In this document: piece after piece, positions 12,142 through 18,798 of the stretch
Numbering within the stretch: the first letter of the stretch is position 1
Layout: each line of letters begins with the position of its first letter
Notes under the pieces: model-generated
The model's database searches: none
Seen by the model: only the letters and a program-made list of their open reading frames with translations
What the model was told of the DNA's origin: nothing
Origin: DATAYF01 sp036272735
Lineage (GTDB): Bacteria > Chloroflexota > Ktedonobacteria > Ktedonobacterales > Ktedonobacteraceae
DNA length: 18,798 bases
Direction of reading: 5' to 3'
Assembly: GCA_036272735.1 (NCBI GenBank)
Contig: DATAYF010000474.1
Location: forward strand, 1 to 18,798
Position numbers and translations under genes: made by a program

Positions 12142-12714
12142 ATGCCAGTAAGAATTATAATTGCAGATGACGAAGCCATACAGCGTATGGACTTAAAAGA
12201 TGTACTCATCAAACAGGGATATCTTGTGGTTGGAGAGGCTGGCGATGGCGTGAGTGCCATCAACCTGGCGCGTGAACTTCGACCAGACCTGGTCATTATG
12301 GACATTCGTATGCCCGATATGGACGGCATTGCCGCCGCCGAAACGTTGACAGAAGAAAAGCTTGCACCAGTGTTGTTGCTCACAGCCTTCGGGGATCAGC
12401 CATTAGTCGAACGTGCCAAAGAGGCCGGGGTCGTCAATTACATCGTGAAACCGCTGCGTGAGAGTGAAGTCACTCCCGCCATCGAAGTGGCCCTGGCGCG
12501 CTACAATGAGTTTCGTGGCCTTGAAGAGAAAAATCGTTCACTCACCGATCAGCTTGAGACGCGTAAGATTGTTGAGCGGGCGAAGGGTCTTATGATGCAA
12601 AAGCAAGGCTTATCCGAACAAGAGGCGTTCCGCAAAATCCAGAAGGCCAGCATGAACAATCGCAAATCTATGCGCGAAGTAGCAGAAGCTATCTTATTAA
12701 CCGACGAAATGTAG
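12142..12714 (+). CDS. Response regulator with ANTAR RNA-binding output domain
   Basis: The 190-residue protein has a receiver domain (about 3-120) with acidic residues D9-D10, phosphoacceptor D54 in VIMDIRMPDMDG, T81 in LLLTAF and K103 in YIVKPL. A coiled linker leads to a C-terminal ANTAR domain (about 128-185, with KIVERAKGLMMQKQGLSEQEAFRKIQKASM). ANTAR proteins act after transcription initiation, binding paired stem-loops in nascent RNA to prevent termination, so this is an antiterminator and not a DNA-binding regulator. Layout and length match AmiR/PdtaR-type regulators. The frame is open from GTG 12076, but the receiver core begins right after ATG 12142, which has a GAGGTAGG site 7 nt upstream. 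No histidine kinase gene is next to it, so its partner kinase is elsewhere. Confidence 0.92.
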   Translation: MPVRIIIADDEAIQRMDLKDVLIKQGYLVVGEAGDGVSAINLARELRPDLVIMDIRMPDMDGIAAAETLTEEKLAPVLLLTAFGDQPLVERAKEAGVVNYIVKPLRESEVTPAIEVALARYNEFRGLEEKNRSLTDQLETRKIVERAKGLMMQKQGLSEQEAFRKIQKASMNNRKSMREVAEAILLTDEM

Positions 12715-12726
12715 GTGAAAACTGAC

Positions 12727-12757
12727 AGGATGCGGCAACGAGGCTTCATCCTTTTTT
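12727..12757 (+). terminator. Weak intrinsic terminator after the ANTAR gene
   Basis: AGGATG (12727-12732) pairs with CATCCT (12747-12752) and is followed by T6 (12752-12757). The stem is only 6 bp with a 14-nt loop, so termination may be partial. Confidence 0.5.
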
Positions 12758-12765
12758 CATCTCAG

Positions 12766-12771
12766 TATAAT
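12766..12771 (+). promoter_or_regulatory. Possible -10 element of ricT
   Basis: A perfect TATAAT lies 21 nt before the ricT start codon. The -35 region overlaps the terminator stem and matches consensus poorly, so the gene may be served both by this promoter and by read-through from the ANTAR gene. Confidence 0.4.
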
Positions 12772-12792
12772 GCCTAATAGATAGAGAAGTAT

Positions 12793-13806
12793 ATGTCACT
12801 GGCGACAAAGGATCTTGAGAAAACTATTCATATCGTCGGCATTCGTTTTCGTCCCGCCGGGCGCATCTACTACTTTGATCCTGTAGGGCAGATGTTTAAT
12901 AACGGCCAATATGTAATTGTGGAGACGGTGCGCGGCGTGGAGGCAGGGCGGGTGGTGATCGCGGCAAAACGGGTTGCGGAAAGCGAGCTGAGCGATCCCC
13001 TGAAGCCAGTTCTGCGCCTGGCGAGCGAAGACGAGCTGCGCACTATGCTCTCTTTTAAGAGCAAGGAAAAAGACGCGTTGGTCCGGTGCCATGAACGTAT
13101 TCAGTATCACCAGCTTCCGATGAAGCTGGTTGAGACCGAATATACGTTCGATGGAAGTCGTCTGACGTTCTATTTTACCGCGGAGGAACGGGTAGATTTT
13201 CGCGCCCTCGTGCGTGATCTTGCCGCGACCTTTCGTACTCGTATCGAATTGCGGCAGATAGGCGCTCGCGACCAGGCGAAGCTACAGGGCGGTATTGGCC
13301 CTTGTGGGAAGACGCTGTGTTGTAGCTCCTGGATCACCGACTTTGGTATCGTCTCTATAAAAATGGCGAAGGAGCAGGGACTGCCTCTCAATCCAACCAA
13401 GATTTCCGGTGTGTGTGGTCGCTTGATGTGCTGCCTCTCTTATGAGAATGAGAACTATATTCAGGCGAAGCGGCAAATGCCACAAATCGGCGCGTTCCTG
13501 AATACGCCCAGCGGATCAGGTAAAGTGGTGGCGGTGAACGTCCCCAAGAATTCGGTTGATGTCATATTGGAAAGTGGCGTCACCATCCAGGTGCCAGTCG
13601 AGGAAGAGCAGAACACGCAGTCCAGCAGTAGTTGTAATAGTTGTGGAAGCGGCACGAATTGTAGCTGCTCGAATGGTGGCCCCTGCACCTGTGGCGCGAA
13701 AAAAAGCCCCTCCACCACGAGCGCTCCGGCCAGCATCCCCAAAGGTGGTTGCTGTGTTTCGTGTAGTCTTAATAAGCAAAATCAGGCACCAAAAGCATCA
13801 AAATAA
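12793..13806 (+). CDS. ricT: RicT/YaaT-type PSP1-domain protein with cysteine-rich tail
   Basis: This is the PSP1-domain protein that in Bacillus subtilis forms the Fe-S-containing Y-complex with RicA and RicF and steers RNase Y mRNA cleavage. The six conserved cysteines are present as C171, C176, C177 (GPCGKTLCCSSW) and C208, C213, C214 (GVCGRLMCCLSYE), the Fe-S ligand set reported for RicT. The family core ends near 270. Residues 276-337 form an extra low-complexity tail rich in Ser, Gly and Lys with nine further cysteines (C281, C284, C290, C292, C298, C300, C320, C321, C324), unlike typical RicT tails as I know them. The tail is in frame and the stop at 13804-13806 is followed after 37 bp by the SPFH gene, so the two are probably cotranscribed. 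RicA and RicF are not in the window. Confidence 0.9.
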   Translation: MSLATKDLEKTIHIVGIRFRPAGRIYYFDPVGQMFNNGQYVIVETVRGVEAGRVVIAAKRVAESELSDPLKPVLRLASEDELRTMLSFKSKEKDALVRCHERIQYHQLPMKLVETEYTFDGSRLTFYFTAEERVDFRALVRDLAATFRTRIELRQIGARDQAKLQGGIGPCGKTLCCSSWITDFGIVSIKMAKEQGLPLNPTKISGVCGRLMCCLSYENENYIQAKRQMPQIGAFLNTPSGSGKVVAVNVPKNSVDVILESGVTIQVPVEEEQNTQSSSSCNSCGSGTNCSCSNGGPCTCGAKKSPSTTSAPASIPKGGCCVSCSLNKQNQAPKASK

Positions 13807-13843
13807 CATTGTGAAGCTGAGATGAGAGGCAGGTGTGTGACGT

Positions 13844-15370
13844 ATGTCTTCAGATGGGAAGGACCCTGGTGCAATCTGGCAAGGACCCTCTAAACCGGAC
13901 TGGGGCCAGTCCGAACAACAAGCACAGATGGACCAGCAACTTGAATTCGCAGATCTCTCGCAGCAGCAGGCAGACGCTCCTCATGTTTTCTCGCTTATCG
14001 ACGACGATCTGGCGGACGAGGCGCTACCGCCGGACGCCAATTGGCAGGAGCGGCTCAAGCGCTACGCACGCCAGGCTATGCCGGTGTGGCTGCCCTTACT
14101 CCTCGGTGTACTGACCAGCATTTTTGTCATCCCTTTCATTATCCAGGGCCGCGCCAGCATCTCACTTGATAACCTCTGGTTGATCGTCACCGTCATTGTG
14201 GTAGTGACGCTGTCACAAATGGCCGCGCTGTTCTACACGAGCACCGCTACGAGCCAGGATGACGCCGGTACTGGCAATATTTTGCGAATCCCGGCCATCG
14301 TCGGGGGCATCCTCCTCTTTGTGCTCAGCGGCGTGTTCGCTCTTGCAGGCTCCACGGTAGGCTTGATTACCCTCGTTATCGTGATCGCACTCTTCGTCGT
14401 CTTATTCCGCTTATATGTTCACCCCGTGCCAGAAGGTTTCGTCGATATCGTTTACACCTTAGGCAAGTATAGTCGCACGCTCTACGCGGGGCCAAATGTG
14501 CTGCTGCCCTGGGAAAAGGTGGCGCATCATCTCAAAGTCAGCTCGATCCAGTGGTTGTGCCCCCTGCAACGGGTACAGCTTTCGCGTGCAGAGGATGTCC
14601 TGTTGCGTGCGACCATCTCGTATCGCCTGTTGCCGAGGGACGCCTACCTGGCGGTAACGCGAGTTGATCGCTGGGAAGAGGGCCTGCGCGAACTATTTAT
14701 TACCTGCGTGCAGACGATTGCGACGGCGTTTGCCCCTGAAGATTTTATCTCCTGGCCTGAAGGCTTACACACGCCACCTTCGGTCAATGAGAACGTTGAT
14801 AGTGTTGTGCGCCGAGATCGTATCAATAACTACTTGTATAACCAGATGAGCGATAAAGCGGCGCTATGGGGCATTATCGTGCAAGGGGTGGGTGTGCGCG
14901 ACATCATGCTCGCGCCGCACGACGCAGTTATTGATGCTGAAACGCTCTTTGCGTCTCCGGATCCCCCGGCTGCTCCACAACCACAGTCGCAAATGGCAAA
15001 CACGCGCCCACCGGCAGAACCTGCCGCCACTACTCTCCCGGAGAAAAACCTTAGTGGAGCGGGAGCGCCAAAGACGAATAACGTGCCCAAGGCCTCGGAG
15101 AACGCCATGGTGGTTGAAAGCTCCGCGCGCGCTATGCCGCAACAGCCAGGAATTGTGAATGAAGAGATTTTGTCAAAAGCCTACAAAGAGGTGCAGAATG
15201 GCAGAATTACAGACCCCCAAACTATCCGCGAGATAGCCGCCAGGTTCCAGGCCATCGCCGACGATCCCCAGGCTAGCCAAAAGGTCAACTTCGATGCGGA
15301 GCGAGGCGCGGCAAACCTGCAAGAACAAGCACGTAAGTACGAGGAGTCCGCAAGCAAGCAGCGTAAATAA
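13844..15370 (+). CDS. Membrane protein with four helices and an SPFH/band 7-like domain
   Basis: The 508-residue protein starts with an acidic, Gln-rich cytoplasmic region (1-78). Four hydrophobic segments follow (about 80-100, 110-132, 148-168 and 170-192). Next comes an SPFH/band 7-like domain (about 195-358), recognisable from YVHPVPEGFVDIVYTLGKYSRTLYAGPNVLLPWEK and the later ATISYRLLPRDAYLAV block. A proline-rich linker (370-430) and a helical C-terminus (about 440-508) complete it. SPFH proteins organise membrane microdomains or regulate proteases. Most have one anchor, so a four-helix N-terminus is unusual. It lies 37 bp after ricT. The start is ATG 13844, with only AGG 10 nt upstream, which suits translation coupled to ricT. 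The SPFH call rests on pattern resemblance and is less certain than the membrane topology. Confidence 0.75.
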   Translation: MSSDGKDPGAIWQGPSKPDWGQSEQQAQMDQQLEFADLSQQQADAPHVFSLIDDDLADEALPPDANWQERLKRYARQAMPVWLPLLLGVLTSIFVIPFIIQGRASISLDNLWLIVTVIVVVTLSQMAALFYTSTATSQDDAGTGNILRIPAIVGGILLFVLSGVFALAGSTVGLITLVIVIALFVVLFRLYVHPVPEGFVDIVYTLGKYSRTLYAGPNVLLPWEKVAHHLKVSSIQWLCPLQRVQLSRAEDVLLRATISYRLLPRDAYLAVTRVDRWEEGLRELFITCVQTIATAFAPEDFISWPEGLHTPPSVNENVDSVVRRDRINNYLYNQMSDKAALWGIIVQGVGVRDIMLAPHDAVIDAETLFASPDPPAAPQPQSQMANTRPPAEPAATTLPEKNLSGAGAPKTNNVPKASENAMVVESSARAMPQQPGIVNEEILSKAYKEVQNGRITDPQTIREIAARFQAIADDPQASQKVNFDAERGAANLQEQARKYEESASKQRK

Positions 15371-15573
15371 TGAGAGTGGTATCCGTAAGTACTAGGTTAG
15401 GATGCAGAGACGTTGAGCGTGGTTAAGGTGCTAACAGAGCCATAAGACATTTAGGCTAAATTCCCCCCTTGCTAAGCCCTTGAGAAGCAACATGGTATAC
15501 AATAGCATGTGTAGAAAGCAATCGATGTGACGATATACATTTCTAGGCAACGACCGTCGCATGAGGGGATTGC

Positions 15574-15596
15574 AACCTCCCAAGATCACGGAGGTT
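15574..15596 (+). promoter_or_regulatory. Hairpin that would mask a strong Shine-Dalgarno
   Basis: AACCTCC (15574-15580) pairs perfectly with GGAGGTT (15590-15596) around a 9-nt loop. The 3' arm contains GGAGG, 5 nt before an ATG at 15600 that opens a 42-codon frame (15600-15728) overlapping the next gene in another frame. The rest of the 15371-15573 gap shows only a TACAAT (15498-15503) without a matching -35. Confidence 0.45.
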
Positions 15597-15615
15597 TCCA
15601 TGAGAGAGGGCGACC

Positions 15616-15945
15616 ATGAGAGCACCACGCGTAACAGCAGCTATTTTTGTGCTTTTGCTCATCGGGATCGTCTCATTAGGCGCAATTGGGCTGGTGGACT
15701 GGATTGGACCGGTAGAGGCCCACGGTAACACGGTTGAACACGCAAGAGGCACCATTCTACAGCAAAGCAATGGAACGAGCTTCACGTTACTGACCAAAAG
15801 TGGGAAGCAACTGACGTTCCAGTGTACCAGCAATTGTGACGTGCAACTTCAGCATATCAAACGGCACCAGACCGAACATGCGTTTACCGACGTTTATTAC
15901 GTGCCAGGTTCCAACCATACGCTGATTGCTGTAGATGTAGATTGA
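15616..15945 (+). CDS. Small membrane-anchored or secreted protein, function unknown
   Basis: The 109-residue protein has an N-terminal membrane segment or uncleaved signal (about 8-28, after MRAPRVT). A small extracytoplasmic domain with alternating strands follows (GTILQQSNGTSFTLLTKSGK..., TDVYYVPG, HTLIAVDVD). This resembles short OB-like domains found in many exported proteins, but I cannot name a family. C70 and C74 could form a disulphide or bind metal. The start is ATG 15616, with GAGAGGG 5 nt upstream, inside the first codons of the alternative frame from 15600. The membrane signal in this frame is why I take it as the real gene. The flavoprotein gene follows after 58 bp, so both are probably on one transcript. 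Confidence 0.7.
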   Translation: MRAPRVTAAIFVLLLIGIVSLGAIGLVDWIGPVEAHGNTVEHARGTILQQSNGTSFTLLTKSGKQLTFQCTSNCDVQLQHIKRHQTEHAFTDVYYVPGSNHTLIAVDVD

Positions 15946-16003
15946 TCAGAAGGGTCCTAAGGCAACAGGAAAAATAGTAACTTAGAGAGTCAGGCGTCAA
16001 GGG

Positions 16004-17869
16004 ATGAGTAGTTGGCAAAATCAGACCAGAGAAGCAGCACCTATGCAGATAAGCAACGCCCCGTTGGATAGCGCGGACATCGTCATTGTTGGCAATGGCA
16101 TAGCAGGACTCACGGCAGCGTTAGAAGCGCGTGCCCTGGACCCTGAAAAGCGCATCGTCATCATTACGAGCCAGATCCATCCAACGATCAATACTCCTGC
16201 CCTCAAGCAGTTTGCTATTGCGAAACTGAGCAGGGAGCAATTGTTGGCGTATCCAGCGGGCACGGAGCGCGAACGGCGTATCCATGTTGTCAATGCACAT
16301 GTAGAGGAGATTCACGCGCGTAGCAAATATGTGGCTCTGCGTGGGAGTCGCGGCTTTGGTTATGGTTCACTACTTATCGCGACCGGCAGCCAGCCGCAGG
16401 GCATATCGGACCAGATACCAGGCCACGAGTTCGATGGTGTGCTAACGTTGCACTGCTTGCAGGAATATCTTGATTTACGCAGGCGACTAAGCGAGGTTAG
16501 TGAAGCCGTGGTCATTGGTGGGGGGGTACATGCCATCGAGACGGTCATGGGTCTGCGCCACTGGGGCATACGCGTACACTGGCTCATTCGCGGCTCAACC
16601 TTTATGCGCAACGTGTTGGACGAGTCGGCTTCGAGTATTATTTTGGAACACGTACGCCGTCAGGGGGTCGTAATCCACACGGAGACCGAGATCGTCGGCA
16701 TCGTAGGCCGGGTGGGGGGGGTTGCAGGCGTCATCACCAACCAGCAGCAGATGCTTCCTTGCCAGATTGTGCTGGCATGCACGGGTACCAAACCGGTCAC
16801 GACCCTGGCCGAGCATTGTAGCGTGCCCATTCAGCAAAAAAACGGGATTATCGTTGACGATAAGCTGCGCAGCAGTGTCCGCGATATTTATGCTGCTGGT
16901 GACGTTGCCGCCCTGCTTAATCCACAAACCGGTTGCTATGAAACTCGTGCCCAGTGGTACGCGGCAACCTTCCAGGGACGCATAGCGGGCGCGATGCTCG
17001 TGGGTGATAAAGAGCTGGCACGGCAACCATTCGGTGTGTCCTGGCATGCTACGCACCTGGGTGTGCTCTCTATGCTCACTGTTGGCGAACCACTCAACCA
17101 GAGCAACAAAATCGTTACGCTCACAGATACCAGTCAGGGTGGATACCGTCGTTTGGCAATCGCCAACGACCGTCTAGTTGGTTACCTCTCGCTTGGGCAC
17201 AAACAATGTGATAGCCTGGCGATTAAGCGCATCATCGACGAGGGGCATTCTATCCGGGGCATCACGAAGTCGCTCCTGAAGGGCAACTTTGACGCGCGGC
17301 GTTATCTTTCACAGATACGCTCGAAAGCAGCGGCCGGTATTATTAGTAGTGGGAAGCTGCCACCACTTGCGTCCAACCAACCCTCGGAGATAGAACTGCG
17401 TCCGGTAAGTGGGCATCTGTCCCATGGCTCAACGCGGCGCGATGTGCAATCGCAGCCTGGCATTATTCAGGAACCAGCGCGCGAAGTAGTCTATAACGAG
17501 GACGATATTAATCCTTTTACCGGCAATCTGCCAGCATTTGCACAGCCTATCACCGGCGAGTTTGCAATAGACAACAGTTTGATAGAAGATACCGGAGAGC
17601 AGGATAGTCTGGATGATATGCCGAGCCCCTTTACTGGCAATCTGCCATCATTCGACGAGACAGATACCGACCCGACCATCTCGTATACAGAGCAAGATGC
17701 CAATAGAGCGCGTAACCTCTGGGCGTATAGCGATGCTACGCCAGCCAGCCAGCAGAAAAAACCAGAAGAGATAGCGCCAGCGAGGAAGCAAGATATGCCG
17801 AGCAGTACGAAGCGCAACCTCTGGTCGTACACGCCCAGGCCGGATCAGAGGAAAAAGGGGGGACACTAA
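16004..17869 (+). CDS. FAD/NAD(P)-dependent oxidoreductase (rubredoxin reductase/NirB-like) with repeated-motif tail
   Basis: The 621-residue protein carries a class-I pyridine nucleotide-disulphide oxidoreductase core. It has the FAD site GNGIAG (30-35), ATG at 126-128, the NAD(P)-binding IGGGVHAIE (171-179), and the second FAD contact YAAGD (296-300). Residues about 345-440 resemble the C-terminal domain of NADH:rubredoxin reductase and nitrite reductase large subunits. There is no redox-active CxxC pair, so it should pass electrons from NAD(P)H to an external acceptor. Residues about 455-621 are a disordered tail with two motifs each present twice: PFTGNLPAF/PFTGNLPSF (504-512, 542-550) and RNLWAYS/RNLWSYT (570-576, 604-610). 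G7 and G8 runs lie in the coding sequence (16520-16526, 16714-16721). The dicluster 4Fe-4S gene starts at the base after the stop, its likely electron acceptor. Confidence 0.88.
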   Translation: MSSWQNQTREAAPMQISNAPLDSADIVIVGNGIAGLTAALEARALDPEKRIVIITSQIHPTINTPALKQFAIAKLSREQLLAYPAGTERERRIHVVNAHVEEIHARSKYVALRGSRGFGYGSLLIATGSQPQGISDQIPGHEFDGVLTLHCLQEYLDLRRRLSEVSEAVVIGGGVHAIETVMGLRHWGIRVHWLIRGSTFMRNVLDESASSIILEHVRRQGVVIHTETEIVGIVGRVGGVAGVITNQQQMLPCQIVLACTGTKPVTTLAEHCSVPIQQKNGIIVDDKLRSSVRDIYAAGDVAALLNPQTGCYETRAQWYAATFQGRIAGAMLVGDKELARQPFGVSWHATHLGVLSMLTVGEPLNQSNKIVTLTDTSQGGYRRLAIANDRLVGYLSLGHKQCDSLAIKRIIDEGHSIRGITKSLLKGNFDARRYLSQIRSKAAAGIISSGKLPPLASNQPSEIELRPVSGHLSHGSTRRDVQSQPGIIQEPAREVVYNEDDINPFTGNLPAFAQPITGEFAIDNSLIEDTGEQDSLDDMPSPFTGNLPSFDETDTDPTISYTEQDANRARNLWAYSDATPASQQKKPEEIAPARKQDMPSSTKRNLWSYTPRPDQRKKGGH

Positions 17870-18181
17870 ATGCTCAAGATGTTCAAACCCGAACCAGCGC
17901 TGATGCATAGAACAGCGCCCCAGGTGATGCAGGAGATCCGCGCCTGCATTGGTTGCAATGAATGCTTGATTGCCTGTCCTGCGCTGGGTGAGCCAATCAC
18001 CATCGATGTGTTGAATCACCAGACGATCTCTGGCATGGTTTCGCCCTCGGTTGCACGTTTTGCGCAGGCGTGCTATCAATGCGGGGCGTGCGTCGATCCA
18101 TGCCCGGTCGGCCTGCACCGCGATGCCATGATGATGTGGCTGAAGGTGCGCATGCGGCGTGCAGAGCAGGGAGAAGAGTAG
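17870..18181 (+). CDS. Dicluster 4Fe-4S ferredoxin-like protein (HdrC/GlpC-type)
   Basis: The 103-residue protein has two classical [4Fe-4S] motifs, C26-x2-C29-x2-C32-x3-C36-P and C68-x2-C71-x2-C74-x3-C78-P. The separation and the surrounding sequence (IRACIGCNECLIACPALG, CYQCGACVDPCPVGLHRD) are those of HdrC/GlpC-like electron-transfer subunits and not of free bacterial ferredoxins. It has no CCG domain, so it is only the cluster module. It begins immediately after the flavoprotein stop (TAA then ATG), with a GGGGGG ribosome site inside the upstream gene, and ends 1 nt before the next start. This spacing indicates one translationally coupled complex. It would carry electrons between the flavoprotein and the membrane protein. 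Confidence 0.92.
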   Translation: MLKMFKPEPALMHRTAPQVMQEIRACIGCNECLIACPALGEPITIDVLNHQTISGMVSPSVARFAQACYQCGACVDPCPVGLHRDAMMMWLKVRMRRAEQGEE

Positions 18182-18182
18182 T

Positions 18183-18798
18183 ATGCAAATCGCGGAGGAA
18201 AAACGCGGCGGCCGTAAAAATAAAAGTATGATGGTCTGGGTCGTCACCGTTGGTATCATTCTCGTGGCGGTTGCCATTGAGTTCTGGTATAGCCGCGTCA
18301 GCAACGATCTTTCGCCTGATAGCCTGCTCGGTTTTGCTTTTGCCATCAGTGGAACCATTTTCCTGCTGCTGGCGGCAATCCGTTATAGTATGCATCGCCG
18401 CTCACGCACAAACGGCTCAGGGCTGCTCAACAAGTCGTTACACTGGCACATTGGCTTCGCCATGATCGCCTTCGCCCTGCTCCTATTGCACTCGTTAGGT
18501 AACTTCAATCCGCGTTCAGGCACGTATGCGCTCTTTGCCATGATTGCCATGGTCGTTAGTGGCGTGATTGGCAAGGCACTGGATAAGGTGATGCCGCGCC
18601 TGATTACCAGAGAGGTCAGTAAGGCGTTGACGGCGCAGGGGGATGATCGACTGGAAGAAATCACGCAGGAACTGCACACCATGGTTGAGTATAGTACGCA
18701 GGAACTGCAAGGTTTTTCCGTTGCACAAAAAAACGGCAGTTCCAAGCTCCCCACAAAACCTCAATCGAACGAGCCGCTATTACCATTGACGCAACGCG
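18183..18798 (+). CDS. Four-helix membrane protein with possible haem-b histidines, 3' end outside window
   Basis: The frame opens with ATG 18183, 1 nt after the dicluster gene, and stays open to the window edge (205 residues visible). Four hydrophobic segments lie at about 17-36, 48-66, 87-105 and 114-131. The third contains H87, H89 and H103 (LHWHIGFAMIAFALLLLHS), and the fourth has VVSGVIGK. Two histidines 14 residues apart in one helix, with a following SGxxG helix, recall b-type haem helices of cytochrome b and ferric-reductase-like proteins. After the last helix the protein continues as a polar, partly coiled-coil cytoplasmic region (about 140-180). Partner histidines for a second ligand position are not obvious in the visible part, so haem binding is a proposal. 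The gene completes an apparent NAD(P)H-flavin-Fe-S-membrane module. Confidence 0.7.
   Translation, partial: MQIAEEKRGGRKNKSMMVWVVTVGIILVAVAIEFWYSRVSNDLSPDSLLGFAFAISGTIFLLLAAIRYSMHRRSRTNGSGLLNKSLHWHIGFAMIAFALLLLHSLGNFNPRSGTYALFAMIAMVVSGVIGKALDKVMPRLITREVSKALTAQGDDRLEEITQELHTMVEYSTQELQGFSVAQKNGSSKLPTKPQSNEPLLPLTQR

Noticed and set aside
17648..18358. 236-codon minus-strand frame opposite the flavoprotein, Fe-S and membrane genes
   Set aside because: The plus strand there carries three genes with clear motifs. The antisense product is low-complexity with no family signature.

Overview
The window reads as bacterial chromosome with about 54-55 % GC, short intergenic regions and sigma-70-like promoters. 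Several things point to Chloroflexota, most plausibly Ktedonobacteria: a CxxC-x17-CxxC zinc-ribbon protein, a RicT (PSP1) protein, a LipM-like octanoyltransferase, an ANTAR response regulator, an ISAzo13-type transposase and large lineage-specific membrane and secreted proteins. This placement is an inference from gene content, not from a marker gene.

Layout. 1-735: 3' part of an ISAzo13-family insertion sequence. 840-1676: a zinc-ribbon gene on the minus strand with a TTG start, hairpins beyond its 3' end, and a divergent regulatory region. 1677-3732: tgt (tRNA-guanine transglycosylase) and a lipoyl/octanoyl transferase, probably one transcript. 3804-5468: a promoter followed by a GlcG/HbpS-like protein with a proline-rich tail that overlaps a two-helix membrane protein by 4 bp. 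5549-8017 (minus): a complete GH2 beta-mannosidase whose upstream region carries a hairpin cluster and a LacI-type palindrome. 8333-9744: aroF (type I-beta DAHP synthase) with a consensus promoter, an aromatic-rich leader peptide and an intrinsic terminator before the gene, which is a textbook-like attenuator. 10035-11747: a large secreted protein behind a promoter with 21-bp direct repeats. 12038-12714: an ANTAR response regulator. 12793-15370: ricT with an extra cysteine-rich tail, then a four-helix SPFH-domain protein. 15616-18798: a small membrane-anchored protein, a rubredoxin-reductase/NirB-like flavoprotein with a repeated-motif tail, a dicluster 4Fe-4S protein and a membrane protein with a histidine pair that could bind haem. 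This last group runs off the window.

How the genes work together. The clearest functional unit is the aroF attenuator: ribosome movement over Phe/Tyr/Trp codons is likely to set read-through into the first enzyme of aromatic amino acid synthesis. DAHP synthase itself also carries an N-terminal regulatory domain, so control acts at two levels. The last operon looks like a membrane electron-transfer module (NAD(P)H to FAD to 2x[4Fe-4S] to a possible haem b in the membrane), with partner and substrate unknown. I see no CRISPR array, tRNA or rRNA in the window.
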